Below, one piece after another: positions 35,301 to 45,799 of a stretch of 64,000 nt of DNA (its first letter is position 1; every line of letters starts with the position of its first letter). The DNA is from Methylobacillus flagellatus (GTDB lineage Bacteria; Pseudomonadota; Gammaproteobacteria; Burkholderiales; Methylophilaceae), in contig NZ_SCOU01000001.1 of assembly GCF_005502435.1 (NCBI RefSeq), positions 558,001 to 622,000 of the forward strand, given 5' to 3'. The notes beneath the pieces are model-generated. The model had not been told where the DNA came from. It saw nothing but the letters and a program-made list of their open reading frames with translations, and ran no database searches. The translations under genes were made by a program, and so were the position numbers.

Positions 35301-37128
35301 CGGTGCCCTGGTGGTCTAGGTCTGCGAACAGAGAGTACAGGTCGCGAAGGTCCTTATGCTCGACGCCAATGACGTCTTCAACCGGCTCGGTGCTACATAT
35401 CGAACTGATGTGCGATACCACCACGCCAAGATCGAGCAGATTTATCAGCCGGGTGATCTTGGGGAACCCCGAAAGAAGACGAGAGACGATCGCGAGCCTG
35501 GGTAGCAGGGCCGCGATGCGATCAGCTTCCAGCGCGACCGGTGCGGCGTAGGACTGATTGATGGTTACCGCGAACAGATCCTCGGTGACAACAAACGGCA
35601 ATGCCAGCAGGCGTTGCACTGATGGGTTTGTACTCGGATTGGCCGCTGCAGCCTCTGGCAGTAGGTCGTTGATGATGCTCCACAGGGGCCGATAGAAATG
35701 CTCTAGCTTCTGTTCGTCGACCTCCGTAGCCCCCGCCACCTGCTGAGCCATCGCCGATGCCAACAGCGAAACCAGCTGTTCGAGGGTCAGAATCGGGGCG
35801 CCCAGTTGGTTCATCACCGTTTGGAATGGTCGCAGGTCTTCCGCAACGAGCCTGCCCCCGACCTCCAGCAGTGCCTTTGCTTGGTGTTCATTCAGAGGGC
35901 TGCGAGGCAGGAATACGCCGCTGGGACGCTGAAGAGTGCCGTCCTGTGCCACCGCAATATGTGCTTTTGGTGCGGTGGCCTTCAGTTGTTCCCAAAAGCG
36001 CTTGAAACACTGCGGATGACCTGACGGCTTGGAGGAGAGGTCGTATGCCCGGCCAAGGATCTGCCACAACTGGTTGGGGCCAACCATGTTCAGCAGTCCT
36101 TCTGTTTCTCGGGCCAGCTCAGCCGCTGCGGCGTCGATGAGCATCTCGTTCCAAGCCTGCTCGTGCTGGTGCCCTGCAAATATCACCGCTTTGCGATCAG
36201 GCTCGGGGAAGAAGTCTGCGTTGATATGCAGGGGAAGCCCGGTCAACTGTTCGGTGGGCAAGAATGCATAGAGCAAGCCATCGGACAGCGGCTCCGGATC
36301 AATTCGCAGTCCTATGCTTATCTTGGTGCTTCGATGAAGCGTATCTAGCCTTGGGTGCGTCGCGTAAAGACGCTGAGCAGCATCCGCTGCGTCAGCGCGA
36401 AGGATATGCCAGTGCTCAACTTCGCCGCTTGGCCTGAAGCTGACGATGAGGTCCGAGCCTTCGCTTCTATCGAGATCGCAGGCCAGAAGGAGTTGTCCAT
36501 TTCGCCGCACCTCAGCCTTTCGGACATGGCGAAGAAACAGCAGGCTCTTGCGTAAAACGGTCTGGAAGTCGTCTGCGAGTTGATCGATGTGGGCGGGGCT
36601 GACGTGCGAGACCCCGAGCGCCAGTCGCGCCTCAGTATTGGGATCGTTCGCCCAAGGCAGAAAGAAAGACGTGCCGTTTGGTTCTTCGAAGGCCTCGATA
36701 AACCATTGCCCTCGCTCAGGGTAGAGCGCCAGCTTGATGCCTGACGAGCGGATCTCGGGATGGTCTGTGACCTGGTAGGTGGAGACGAAGCCGATGCCAA
36801 AGCGACCAATATTTTCGCCACGTGAGAGCTTCCCGCCGCTGCCGACATCGGTTATGCGGTGGTAATCACATTTGTAGTTGCCCTCAGCAAGAGACGCACA
36901 AGGCTTATCCAGATCGCCGCAGTACGTGAACTGGCCGCTGTTGCGCACCAGCAAGCCGGTGTCCGTGATGTCGAATACGATCTCCTCGGCTTTCGCGTCA
37001 TCCGCATTCTGGATGAGCTCCAACGCCATCACGTCGTAGCCCTGCAGTCCCGCTAGGTGGCTCCGGATGTTGCCGAGAAGGTTGGCGGTGTATGAGCCCG
37101 TCTTCTGATTGTGTATTGATTGTTCCAT
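32338..37128 (-). CDS. Giant sacsin-like GHKL ATPase with C-terminal DUF3883 nuclease-like domain
   Basis: 1596 residues, uninterrupted. The N-terminus is a Hsp90/sacsin-type ATPase: ELIQNADDA (37-45, N box), DTGLLV (56-61) and GRFGIGF (108-114, lid glycines). The long middle (about 250-1250) is helical with no motif I recognise. A charged, proline/glycine-rich linker (about 1300-1400) leads to DUF3883, which has a restriction-endonuclease-like signature: GYDIISRN (Asp1440) and FIEVKG (Glu1455, Lys1457). The last 60 residues (GVRIYHQDMGTGTVRDVV) resemble the small SH3-like/UvrD-tail domain. In the same operon as the NERD helicase. Proteins of this architecture occur in defence-rich regions; I cannot assign it to a named system. 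Confidence 0.85.
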   Translation of the reverse strand: MEQSIHNQKTGSYTANLLGNIRSHLAGLQGYDVMALELIQNADDAKAEEIVFDITDTGLLVRNSGQFTYCGDLDKPCASLAEGNYKCDYHRITDVGSGGKLSRGENIGRFGIGFVSTYQVTDHPEIRSSGIKLALYPERGQWFIEAFEEPNGTSFFLPWANDPNTEARLALGVSHVSPAHIDQLADDFQTVLRKSLLFLRHVRKAEVRRNGQLLLACDLDRSEGSDLIVSFRPSGEVEHWHILRADAADAAQRLYATHPRLDTLHRSTKISIGLRIDPEPLSDGLLYAFLPTEQLTGLPLHINADFFPEPDRKAVIFAGHQHEQAWNEMLIDAAAAELARETEGLLNMVGPNQLWQILGRAYDLSSKPSGHPQCFKRFWEQLKATAPKAHIAVAQDGTLQRPSGVFLPRSPLNEHQAKALLEVGGRLVAEDLRPFQTVMNQLGAPILTLEQLVSLLASAMAQQVAGATEVDEQKLEHFYRPLWSIINDLLPEAAAANPSTNPSVQRLLALPFVVTEDLFAVTINQSYAAPVALEADRIAALLPRLAIVSRLLSGFPKITRLINLLDLGVVVSHISSICSTEPVEDVIGVEHKDLRDLYSLFADLDHQGTGAKTVYQQLRDLPIWKSSRGLVKATQALLPGNFTDPTGQADLLDTSVLTESAKDFLSTKLAVQTQTIEAFVQTVLPTFFDDDGPLDATKYIRLISELANHSALVNDDDIRRLLGSLPIVPTQDGGWSRPVNTYRRADDLEKVLGDALHLWLDASRIPNTRSVHTFIDSLGIRRSPIARHLVDRMLSIAEQYLPTEDAKRASSEAFYVLCDNYDDWKEKKVVQDAIADLRRAACFPADGDSEEWHTADSLYAPYRADAFRSQANILDFRTTARLKTDLLEELDVSINPETRLVIDHLQHCIGSGVQPHVSTYQVLNERAQRSDSLIAALAGSRCIYVESQKTFVRPNQLYWVPQQLGRYAYTIPGNYESFKPLFDAIGVKNAPDGRDFVDILLDIVGEYFEQSKPLTGPDRAVYDVCLASVAAAHEHEELTPSDLQRLQEAPTILNLRGQLTHPDEVLLQDSEWHAGFFGGELDQALCKPVPELWSFVEEVGVRRLSESAQVALEFVDGPEADETQLAEKLMDRMDILARLLHDKPTTVRKKIRSALSEMKAVSHDVVRIQASVHVGGDQAFAPPTSAQAFYDIENGRLILARPVGDRSWAHVLNALFHQLMPEESGSEISKLTLSVRPLMGMAVEEAHRELSDAGIPYLDAEAGSGNTEDLTSPDLDEMGGIAEPDNYEETGAAPTSVDDSGEQAGVAPGGKHGNQQPDTSEPPPKGESAERPGRGAESGGPRRGVTERNVSATGVGGSKDPGEGERRARKSRPKHKEQWDRRLLSYVRQKQEGESETDEQDNPSEHNLAVEVVARSAVCAYEKERGRVAEQMAQTHPGYDIISRNPLTGEDRFIEVKGVNGEWNQTGVGLSRLQFSNAQDYGDRYWLYVVEFVSDPEHIRVHPIRSPATQVTSFMFDGNWRDAVTEEQADPSTLFAPGVRIYHQDMGTGTVRDVVSRGNTKLLTILFDGKSQATPNVTLNLHRMRIVEDADDDNDS

Positions 37129-37146
37129 GCCATCCCTTCTTTCTGC

Positions 37147-37365
37147 TCAATCGTAAGCCCATAACCGGTCATCATCCTGGGTCGCCATCCAGAAGTCATC
37201 GAGCAGCGCCAGCTTCGCTTCGTTGTTTGTCGGGTATTTTCGAGGCCCAAAACGATCGCCAATCTTGTAGACCCAGCGACCAGTCTTTGTCGGGTACACG
37301 ACGAAGTTGTAGCTTTCGAGATTCAGAAAGCTGTTCCCCTTGGCGGACACCCGCCACTTGATCAA
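37147..37365 (-). CDS. Small conserved-looking protein upstream of the ATPase gene
   Basis: 72 residues from a TTG at 37365 (a GTG at 37350 is an alternative). The sequence, SAKGNSFLNLESYNFVVYPTKTGRW and KIGDRFGPRKYPTNNEAKLALLDDFW, is compositionally normal and resembles small proteins of mobile elements whose function is not known to me. It ends 18 bases before the ATPase start, so it may be the first gene of that operon. Its true start may have been lost: upstream codons run in frame into the transposase remnant. Confidence 0.45.
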   Translation of the reverse strand: MIKWRVSAKGNSFLNLESYNFVVYPTKTGRWVYKIGDRFGPRKYPTNNEAKLALLDDFWMATQDDDRLWAYD

Positions 37366-37890
37366 AGCATTGATATTCTCCGGCCCATTATCCCAGCGGA
37401 TCACGAGCGGTCGACCTCGCCATTCCATCACCTGCTCCAGCGCTCGGATCACTCGCTCCGACGGCAGCGAGAAATCCACTTCCATCCCTAGCGACTCACG
37501 GTTGAGGTTGTCAATCACATTAATATAGCCTGAACTTCCGGCCATCCGACAACTGGTCATGCATAAAGTCCATCGACCAGACTTCGTTGATCCGCGTTGG
37601 CATCGTAAGGGGTGCCGACTTATTCCATTTCAGCCGCTTGCGCGGCTTGATACGCAGATTCAGTTCAAGCTCGCGGTATATCCGGTACACACGCTTGCGA
37701 TTCCAACTTAATACTTTCAGATTGCGCAGGTACAGGAAACAAAGACCAAATCCCTAGCTGCGGTGGTTATCCGTCAGCCATAGCAGCCAGTCCGCGATTT
37801 CCTCGTTCTCGGCCCTGTGTTGAGCCTGGTAGCGTTAGCTACTCTCACTGACCGCAAAGATCGCGAATCTTTTCAATGATCCTTTACCTG
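37366..37890 (-). pseudogene. Decayed IS3-family transposase (OrfB) remnant
   Basis: Reading the minus strand gives the OrfB integrase region in pieces: ENEEIADWLLWLTDNHR, then an in-frame TAG, GFGLCFLYLRN, KRVYRIYRELELNLRIKPRKRL, INEVWSMDFMHDQLSDGR, a one-base frameshift near 37525, then VIDNLNRESLGMEVDFSLPSERVIRAL and RWDNGPEN, where it stops abruptly. At least two stops and one frameshift, and the C-terminal catalytic Glu region is missing. No terminal inverted repeats were identified. Confidence 0.85.
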
Positions 37891-38209
37891 TCTTCGATTT
37901 TCCAAAATCAAGCGGAATACTTCTTTGGGTGTTGCCCTTCTGTCTCAAGGACCACCAGCTAAAGTTGCCAAACCACCCCAAATTGAAATCAGTTTTTGTC
38001 ACAGACAAAGATATTGAAAGCTATGTCAAAAAATACACTGCGCTGAAAATCCATAAATAATTAAGAGTCTGAGTTAACAAATCGCATGGAGTCCCACAGC
38101 AATACTTGGAAACTGCGCTATTGTGGCGATAGTATCTATATTGGCGCGCTTCAATGCGTCATGCGGCTAGTCGAACCCCAACGGGAGTTCTCATCCAACT
38201 AGGCCTTTC
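37891..38209. other. Gene-free, A+T-richer stretch between the IS remnant and ssrA
   Basis: No gene. On the plus strand a short open run ending at a TAA at 38058-38060 reads KSVFVTDKDIESYVKKYTALKIHK, which looks like the tail of a lost protein but has no start or ribosome site. The rest shows nothing recognisable. Confidence 0.5.
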
Positions 38210-38251
38210 AAACAAACAAAAGGCCACCCGAAGGTGGCCTTTTGTTTGTTT
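38210..38251 (-). terminator. tmRNA terminator
   Basis: A 19-base perfect inverted repeat (38210-38228 with 38233-38251) centred on GGCCACC-TTCG-GGTGGCC read on the minus strand, with A-rich and T-rich arms. The stem's last base is shared with the encoded CCA end of ssrA. Confidence 0.92.
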
Positions 38252-38615
38252 GGTGGAGCCGGGGGGAATCGAACCCCCGTCCGCAAGCCCTCCACAGACA
38301 GTTCTACATACTTAGCTGTGTTGTTTGATTTAACCTGATGCACACCAACGAGCAAGCAAACAGCAGGCGAGTCACCTTGGATTTAATGGTGTATCAAGTG
38401 ACCCGATACAACACGATCCTCTCTATATGACGCTGCTGCGGGTTTTACCCCGCCCGACCGAGAGGCTCTTCGGTGCAGCGTTCAGCCGGGATTAAGCGGC
38501 TAAAGCGTAAGTTTCGTCGTTTGCGACTATACTTTTTCTAGTTTATTTACGAGGTGACTAGGCCTCGGTATGCCCTGCACTGCTTTGCAACCCACGTCGA
38601 AACCTGGTCGGCCCC
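38251..38615 (-). ncRNA. ssrA: Transfer-messenger RNA (tmRNA)
   Basis: Rescues stalled ribosomes together with SmpB. The 5' end on the minus strand reads GGGGCCGACCAGGTTTCGAC (38615 downwards) and the 3' end has the T-arm GGGGGTTCGATTCCCCCC and encoded CCA (38251). The tag reading frame is visible at 38492-38524: codons for ANDETYALAA then TAA, a typical proteobacterial degradation tag. Length about 365 bases. Its 3' end is the presumed target of the adjacent island; the gene itself looks intact. Confidence 0.97.
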
Positions 38616-38714
38616 AATGTGTATTACTCTTTTACGACTGCGCTTGTGCGTACAAGTTGCGGTCGGTCCGTGATTATACGCCGGTTTGACGGCGTATCCG
38701 GCGATTTCCTGCAC

Positions 38715-39164
38715 TCACTTGTTGTGGGCGCGCATGATGCGGCCTTTTTCGCGTTCCCAGTCACGCTCTTTCTCGGTGTCGCGTTTGTCGTACTGCTTCT
38801 TGCCCTTGGCGAGGCCGATCTGGATCTTGATGCGGCCGCGCACATAGTGCATGTCCAGCGGCACCAGCGTGTAACCGGCGCGCTCGACCTTGCCGATGAG
38901 TTTGGCGATCTCTTCCGAATGCAGCAGCAGTTTGCGCGTGCGGATGGCGTCCGGGCGCACATGCGTGGAGGCAGAGCCTAGCGGCGTGACGTGGCAGCCG
39001 ATCAGGTAGATCTCGCCACGCTGGATGATGACGTAGGCTTCCTTGAGGTTGATGCGGTTATCGCGGATGGCTTTGACTTCCCAGCCTTCCAGCACGATGC
39101 CCGCTTCGTACTTCTCTTCAATGAAGTAGTCGTAAAAGGCTTTTTTGTTCTGGGCGATGCTCAT
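38715..39164 (-). CDS. smpB: SsrA-binding protein SmpB
   Basis: 149 residues; binds tmRNA and brings it to stalled ribosomes. Family features: [59 protein letters not shown], and the basic tail [21 protein letters not shown]. It lies about 100 bases upstream of ssrA in the same direction, as in many proteobacteria. Confidence 0.97.
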   Translation of the reverse strand: MSIAQNKKAFYDYFIEEKYEAGIVLEGWEVKAIRDNRINLKEAYVIIQRGEIYLIGCHVTPLGSASTHVRPDAIRTRKLLLHSEEIAKLIGKVERAGYTLVPLDMHYVRGRIKIQIGLAKGKKQYDKRDTEKERDWEREKGRIMRAHNK

Positions 39165-39312
39165 GAATTCATTTTACCTGTGCCAGCGCGTGCGCTGCGG
39201 TTGCCTGCGCCGTCCCGGCAACATGTCTCAAGCTCACAGACTCTCAAGGTCAAAGACTTAAGCACGACGGAATCGGCTAAAATCGTTATTTTACTCTAGT
39301 TGAATTGTTGCA

Positions 39313-39744
39313 ATGGCGCAGGTTGAAAAAAGCGTGCTGGTCGGCCACTCCGCAGAGCGTATGTACACGCTGGTGGATGACGTGCAGCGCTACCCGGAGT
39401 TTCTGCCCTGGTGCGGCGGTGTGGATCTGCTTGAGCGCTCCGAGCAGACCACCACGGCCACGCTGCACATCGCTTATCACGGCATCAAACAGCATTTCAC
39501 CACGCAAAACGCCAAGACCTTCCCCAGTCGCATGGACATCAAGCTCAAGGACGGGCCGTTCCGTCATCTGGAAGGCGTGTGGCACTTTATCCCGCTTAAT
39601 GAAGAAGCCTGCAAGATCGAGTTCCGCCTTAATTACGAGTTCTCCAACGGCTTCCTGGAGAAGATCATTGCGCCGGTGTTCAGCCACATCGCCAACACCT
39701 TTGTGGATTCTTTCGTGACGCGCGCTGACCAACTGTATACCTGA
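39313..39744 (+). CDS. ratA: RatA, START/coenzyme-Q-binding COQ10-like protein
   Basis: 143 residues. Polyketide-cyclase/START fold: KSVLVGHSAERMYTLVDDVQRYPEFLPWCGGV and PFRHLEGVWHFIPL are characteristic. Named RatA in E. coli for an effect on 50S ribosome association, but members are also considered ubiquinone-binding factors like COQ10. Divergent from smpB with about 150 bases between; followed by ratB after 32 bases. The ssrA-smpB-ratA-ratB order is conserved in proteobacteria. Confidence 0.92.
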   Translation: MAQVEKSVLVGHSAERMYTLVDDVQRYPEFLPWCGGVDLLERSEQTTTATLHIAYHGIKQHFTTQNAKTFPSRMDIKLKDGPFRHLEGVWHFIPLNEEACKIEFRLNYEFSNGFLEKIIAPVFSHIANTFVDSFVTRADQLYT

Positions 39745-39776
39745 CATGCCCTGCCCCATCTGCCGCGAGAAGCCTT

Positions 39777-41707
<1,931 letters not shown>

Positions 41708-41721
41708 TGCCAGGAGATGTC

Positions 41722-42459
41722 ATGACCGATCAACAACCAGCCCGCGCCACCTTGAGTGCCGTGCCCACCGCGGCCGTACTTGGCGGCTTGCTGCTGATCG
41801 GCTTGACCCTGCTGGGCTACCAGATCGCCCAGAGCATCGTGGATATCAAGCTGCTGGAGCGCTCGGTGGAGGTCAAGGGCCTGTCCGAGCGCGAAGTCAC
41901 CGCCGATATCGCCATCTGGCCAATCAGCTATAACGTGGCCGACAACGACCTGGGTAATCTGTACCGCGTGCTGCAGGACAAGAACGCCAGCGTGATCGCC
42001 TTCCTCAAGGCCAACGGCTTCGAGGACAAGGAGATCAGCAGCTCGGCTCCGGCCGTGGTGGACAAGCAGGCGCGCGAATACAACGATGGTTCGGCTTCCG
42101 CCTACCGCTACACCGCCACCTCCACCATCACCGTGTACAGCAGCAAGGTGGAAGCGGTACGCGACACCATGACCAAGCTGGCCGACCTGGGCAAGCAGGG
42201 CATCGCCATTGCGGGCGACGCCTATAGCACCCAGTTCATGTACAGCAAGCTCAACGACATCAAACCGGCGATGATAGAAGAAGCCACCAAGAACGCGCGC
42301 GAGGCTGCCACCAAGTTCGCCAAGGACTCGGACAGCAGCCTGGGCAAGATCAAGCGCGCCAACCAGGGCACCTTCAGCATCGAGAACCGCGATTCCAGCA
42401 CCGCGCACATCAAAAAAGTGCGCGTGGTGTCCACGGTGGAATACTATCTATCCGATTGA
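41722..42459 (+). CDS. SIMPL-domain (DUF541) membrane-anchored periplasmic protein
   Basis: 245 residues from the ATG at 41722 (CAGGAGA ribosome site). One N-terminal membrane segment (AAVLGGLLLIGLTLLGYQIA) followed by the SIMPL domain: VEVKGLSEREVTADIAIWPI, TATSTITVYSSKVEAV, and the C-terminal KKVRVVSTVEYYLSD. The family is found in bacteria as periplasmic or secreted proteins of undefined role. It lies between guaB and guaA; whether this is functional or incidental is unknown. Confidence 0.82.
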   Translation: MTDQQPARATLSAVPTAAVLGGLLLIGLTLLGYQIAQSIVDIKLLERSVEVKGLSEREVTADIAIWPISYNVADNDLGNLYRVLQDKNASVIAFLKANGFEDKEISSSAPAVVDKQAREYNDGSASAYRYTATSTITVYSSKVEAVRDTMTKLADLGKQGIAIAGDAYSTQFMYSKLNDIKPAMIEEATKNAREAATKFAKDSDSSLGKIKRANQGTFSIENRDSSTAHIKKVRVVSTVEYYLSD

Positions 42460-42568
42460 TTTTTATACTTATTGATCTGTAACGCAATGCTAAACCATGT
42501 GCTGTGCCCCTGAGTGGCCAGCCTGTTTTCTACTACATACCTACCTTCTGGCGCCCTATCCTCCTGTC

Positions 42569-44131
42569 ATGACGCAAAAAATCCTCATTCTCGATTTCGG
42601 TTCCCAATACACCCAGCTCATCGCACGCCGCGTGCGCGAAGCCAATGTCTACTGCGAGTTGCATTCCTGGGATGTCAGCGATGACTTCATCCGCGAGTTC
42701 GCCCCGGCCGGTGTCATCCTGTCTGGCGGCCCGAATTCGGTGTATGAAGATGAGACGCCACGTGCGCCACAAGCGGTCTTTGAACTTGGCGTGCCGGTGC
42801 TGGGCATCTGTTACGGCATGCAGACCATGGCAGCGCAACTGGGCGGCAAGGTCGAGAACGCGGCCAAGCGTGAATTCGGCTATGCCGAGATCCGCGCACA
42901 TGGCCATTCTGCACTGTTCAAGGACATCCAGGACCGCAGCAACGAGCAAGGCCACGGCCTGATGGATGTATGGATGAGCCATGGCGACAAGGTCACCGAG
43001 ATCCCACCCGGCTTCAAGGCCATCGCCAGCAACAGCTCTACCCCGCTGGCCGGCATGGCCGATGAAGCGCGCCGCTTCTACGCAGTGCAGTTCCACCCGG
43101 AAGTCACGCACACCAAACAGGGCAAAGCCATTCTTGGCCGCTTCGTGCACGACATCTGCGGCTGCGACCAAAGCTGGAACATGCCGGATTATGTGGAAAC
43201 AGCCGTCAAGCGCATCCGCGATGAAGTCGGCAGCGATCAGGTGATTTTGGGCCTGTCCGGTGGCGTGGATTCTTCCGTGGCCGCCGCACTGATCCACCGC
43301 GCCATCGGCGACCAGCTGACCTGTGTGTTCGTGGACAACGGCCTGCTGCGTCTCAACGAGGCTGAACAGGTGATGGAGACCTTTGCCAACAACCTGGGCG
43401 TGAAGGTCATCCACGTGGATGCCAGCGCCAAGTTCCTGGGTGACCTGGCCGGGGTGACCGACCCGGAGGCCAAGCGCAAGATCATCGGCCGCGAGTTCGT
43501 GGAAGTGTTCCAGACCGAATCCGCAAAACTGCCGCAAGCCAAATGGCTGGCACAAGGCACCATCTACCCGGATGTGATCGAATCGGCCGGTGCCAAGACC
43601 AAGAAAGCCCATACTATCAAGAGCCACCACAACGTGGGCGGCCTGCCGGATACACTGAAACTCAAGCTGCTGGAACCGCTGCGCGAGCTGTTCAAGGACG
43701 AAGTACGCGAGCTGGGCGTCGCGCTCGGCCTGCCACATGCCATGGTCTACCGTCACCCATTCCCCGGCCCTGGCCTGGGCGTGCGTATCCTGGGTGAAGT
43801 GAAAAAAGAGTATGCCGACCTGCTGCGCCGTGCCGATGCCATCTTCATCGAAGAGCTGCGCGCCTCGGGCTGGTATGACAAGACTTCGCAAGCCTTCGCG
43901 GTGTTCCTGCCGGTGAAATCGGTAGGCGTGATGGGCGATGGCCGCACCTACGACTACGTGGTGGCACTGCGCGCCGTGGTCACCAGCGATTTCATGACCG
44001 CACACTGGGCGGAACTGCCGTACGAGCTGCTGGGCAAGGTGTCCAACCGCATCATCAACGAGGTGCGCGGCATCAACCGTGTGGTGTATGACATCTCCGG
44101 CAAGCCGCCCGCAACGATCGAATGGGAGTAA
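42569..44131 (+). CDS. guaA: GMP synthase (glutamine-hydrolysing)
   Basis: Aminates XMP to GMP. 520 residues from the ATG at 42569. Class I amidotransferase domain with nucleophile cysteine in GICYGMQ and His/Glu in QFHPEVTHT, then the ATP-pyrophosphatase P-loop LSGGVDSSV and a C-terminal dimerisation domain ending PPATIEWE. Normal length. The open frame before 42569 has no family match. Confidence 0.97.
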   Translation: MTQKILILDFGSQYTQLIARRVREANVYCELHSWDVSDDFIREFAPAGVILSGGPNSVYEDETPRAPQAVFELGVPVLGICYGMQTMAAQLGGKVENAAKREFGYAEIRAHGHSALFKDIQDRSNEQGHGLMDVWMSHGDKVTEIPPGFKAIASNSSTPLAGMADEARRFYAVQFHPEVTHTKQGKAILGRFVHDICGCDQSWNMPDYVETAVKRIRDEVGSDQVILGLSGGVDSSVAAALIHRAIGDQLTCVFVDNGLLRLNEAEQVMETFANNLGVKVIHVDASAKFLGDLAGVTDPEAKRKIIGREFVEVFQTESAKLPQAKWLAQGTIYPDVIESAGAKTKKAHTIKSHHNVGGLPDTLKLKLLEPLRELFKDEVRELGVALGLPHAMVYRHPFPGPGLGVRILGEVKKEYADLLRRADAIFIEELRASGWYDKTSQAFAVFLPVKSVGVMGDGRTYDYVVALRAVVTSDFMTAHWAELPYELLGKVSNRIINEVRGINRVVYDISGKPPATIEWE

Positions 44132-44316
44132 TCCCTGTCGCTACAGGCGCATCACGGTGTTGCGCGGTGCTCGCTTCCTCGCCGTACTTCACCGTACTGT
44201 CTGGGAAGCTGCGCTCCGTGCGCCTTGTGCTGCAGCCTGCATCAACACGTATCTGCGTCACCGTTCGACCAGGTTTGAACACACCAAGCCTGGCTTTTTG
44301 CCTGGCTGACTAAAGT

Positions 44317-44808
44317 ATGAGCCGCGGTTTCGTCAAGGAAGACGATCTGGAGCATGCCGGCACCGACCTGCCGGAACGCCCGCTCAGCCCGTTTCCCAAT
44401 TACGTCACCCTTACCGGGCTGCAGCACCTGCAGGAGCAGGCGAATCTGCTGGAACAGCAGCGTGTGCAACTGGCGCCGCGCAAGGAAGACCCGGTGGTGC
44501 AGCAAACGCTGGCGCGTGTGGAACGCGACTTGCGTTATCTGGTCGCCAGGCTGGAATCCGCCATCCCGGTAGAGCCCGGCAGCGCCCTGGACACAGTGCG
44601 TTTCGGCTGCACGGTGGAGGCCGAAGACGAGACTGGCGCGCTGCACCTGTTTCAGATCGTCGGGGAAGACGAGGCCGATATCGCGGCTGGCAAGGTAAGC
44701 TGGGTGTCCCCACTGGCCAAAGCATTGCTAGGCCACAAACTCGGCGACAGCGTGCTGTGGCCGCGCCCGGCTGGCAACCTGCAATTAGAGATCATTGATA
44801 TACGTTAA
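44317..44808 (+). CDS. GreA/GreB-family transcription factor
   Basis: 163 residues. The N-terminal segment SRGFVKEDDLEHAG is typical of GreB-like proteins, followed by a short coiled coil (LQHLQEQANLLEQQ, VERDLRYLVARLESA) and the FKBP-like C-terminal domain (VRFGCTVEAEDETG, VSWVSPLAKALLGHKLGDSVLW). The coiled coil has QQRVQLAPRK in place of an obvious acidic DxxE tip, so it may not stimulate RNA cleavage like true GreB. Short hairpin-like sequence between guaA and this gene is a weak terminator candidate. Confidence 0.8.
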   Translation: MSRGFVKEDDLEHAGTDLPERPLSPFPNYVTLTGLQHLQEQANLLEQQRVQLAPRKEDPVVQQTLARVERDLRYLVARLESAIPVEPGSALDTVRFGCTVEAEDETGALHLFQIVGEDEADIAAGKVSWVSPLAKALLGHKLGDSVLWPRPAGNLQLEIIDIR

Positions 44809-44816
44809 GGATACAG

Positions 44817-45422
44817 ATGGACGTTCGTACCGCAATTGAAACCCGCCGCTCGATCAAGGCTTATGACGCAGCACACCGCATGAGTCAGGCCGAGGTCGAT
44901 CAGCTGATGTCGCTAGCCATGCTGTCACCTACCGCGTTCAACATCCAGAACTGGCGCTTCGTGGTGGTGCAGGACCCGGTGCTGCGCCACCAGATCCGTG
45001 CAGTCAGCTGGAATCAGGCACAGGTCACCGATGCTTCCCTGCTGATCGTGCTGGTCGCGGACCTCAAGGCCTGGGAAAAACAGCCCGGCCGTTACTGGAA
45101 AGACGCGCCTCAAGCCGTGCAGGATTATCTGGTACCGGCCATCGGCCAGTATTACCAGGGCAATGAGCAGGCGCAGCGCGATGAAGGCATGCGTTCCTGC
45201 GGCATGGCCGCCATGACGCTGATGCTGGCAGCCAAGGAGATGGGCTACGACACCTGCCCCATGGATGGCTTCGATTTCGACGCCGTGGGCAAGCTGCTGA
45301 ACCTGCCGGCTGACCATACGCCCAGCATGTTCGTGGTGGTAGGCAAAGGCCTCAAGGAGGCCTGGCCACGTGGCGGTCAGCTGTCCATGGACGAAGTCGT
45401 CATCCAGAACCGATTCGCTTAA
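44817..45422 (+). CDS. Nitroreductase-family FMN oxidoreductase
   Basis: 201 residues: IETRRSIKAYD, LSPTAFNIQNWRFVVV, CGMAAMTLMLAAKEMGYDTCPMDGFD, and PSMFVVVGKGLKEAWPR. These are the usual FMN- and substrate-binding segments of the nitroreductase fold. It lies 8 bases after the Gre-family gene. Substrate unknown; could reduce quinones, nitro compounds or enals. Confidence 0.88.
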   Translation: MDVRTAIETRRSIKAYDAAHRMSQAEVDQLMSLAMLSPTAFNIQNWRFVVVQDPVLRHQIRAVSWNQAQVTDASLLIVLVADLKAWEKQPGRYWKDAPQAVQDYLVPAIGQYYQGNEQAQRDEGMRSCGMAAMTLMLAAKEMGYDTCPMDGFDFDAVGKLLNLPADHTPSMFVVVGKGLKEAWPRGGQLSMDEVVIQNRFA

Positions 45423-45451
45423 GTCAACGCTATAAGCCCGGACCATTAGCT

Positions 45452-45799
45452 ATGTACTCATCGACCTTTATTTTTGCCAAGAAACAATATGATGATGAAT
45501 TCTATCGTCTTGACAAAGCGATAGCCGATGTTGCCAAGTCGATCAATGGTTATCTTGGTGAGGAGTCGTGGGAGAATCCCGCCACCGGCTTGGTATCGAA
45601 TGTTTATTACTGGAATTCACTTTCAGCGCTGGATCAGCTTGTGAAGCACCCAAAACACCTTGAAGCTAAAGCGGCTAACTCAAATTGGCTGGCCGGTTAT
45701 CAAGTGATAATTGCACGGGTCATTCGTGCTTACGGCGACTCCTCACTTGAAGGCCTGCCCACAGCCGGGGTGCTCACCTCTATTTGCACTGAAGATTAG
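45452..45799 (+). CDS. Small ferredoxin-like-fold (antibiotic monooxygenase-type) protein
   Basis: 115 residues. A dimeric alpha-beta barrel seems likely from the pattern FIFAKKQYDDEFYRLDKAI, NVYYWNSLSALDQLVKHPKHLEAK and YQVIIARVIRAYGDSS, resembling antibiotic-biosynthesis-monooxygenase-like proteins. It looks A+T-richer than both neighbours. A 9-base repeat AACGCTATA flanks it (45426-45434 and 45832-45840), which may hint at a recent insertion. Function not known. Confidence 0.6.
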   Translation: MYSSTFIFAKKQYDDEFYRLDKAIADVAKSINGYLGEESWENPATGLVSNVYYWNSLSALDQLVKHPKHLEAKAANSNWLAGYQVIIARVIRAYGDSSLEGLPTAGVLTSICTED

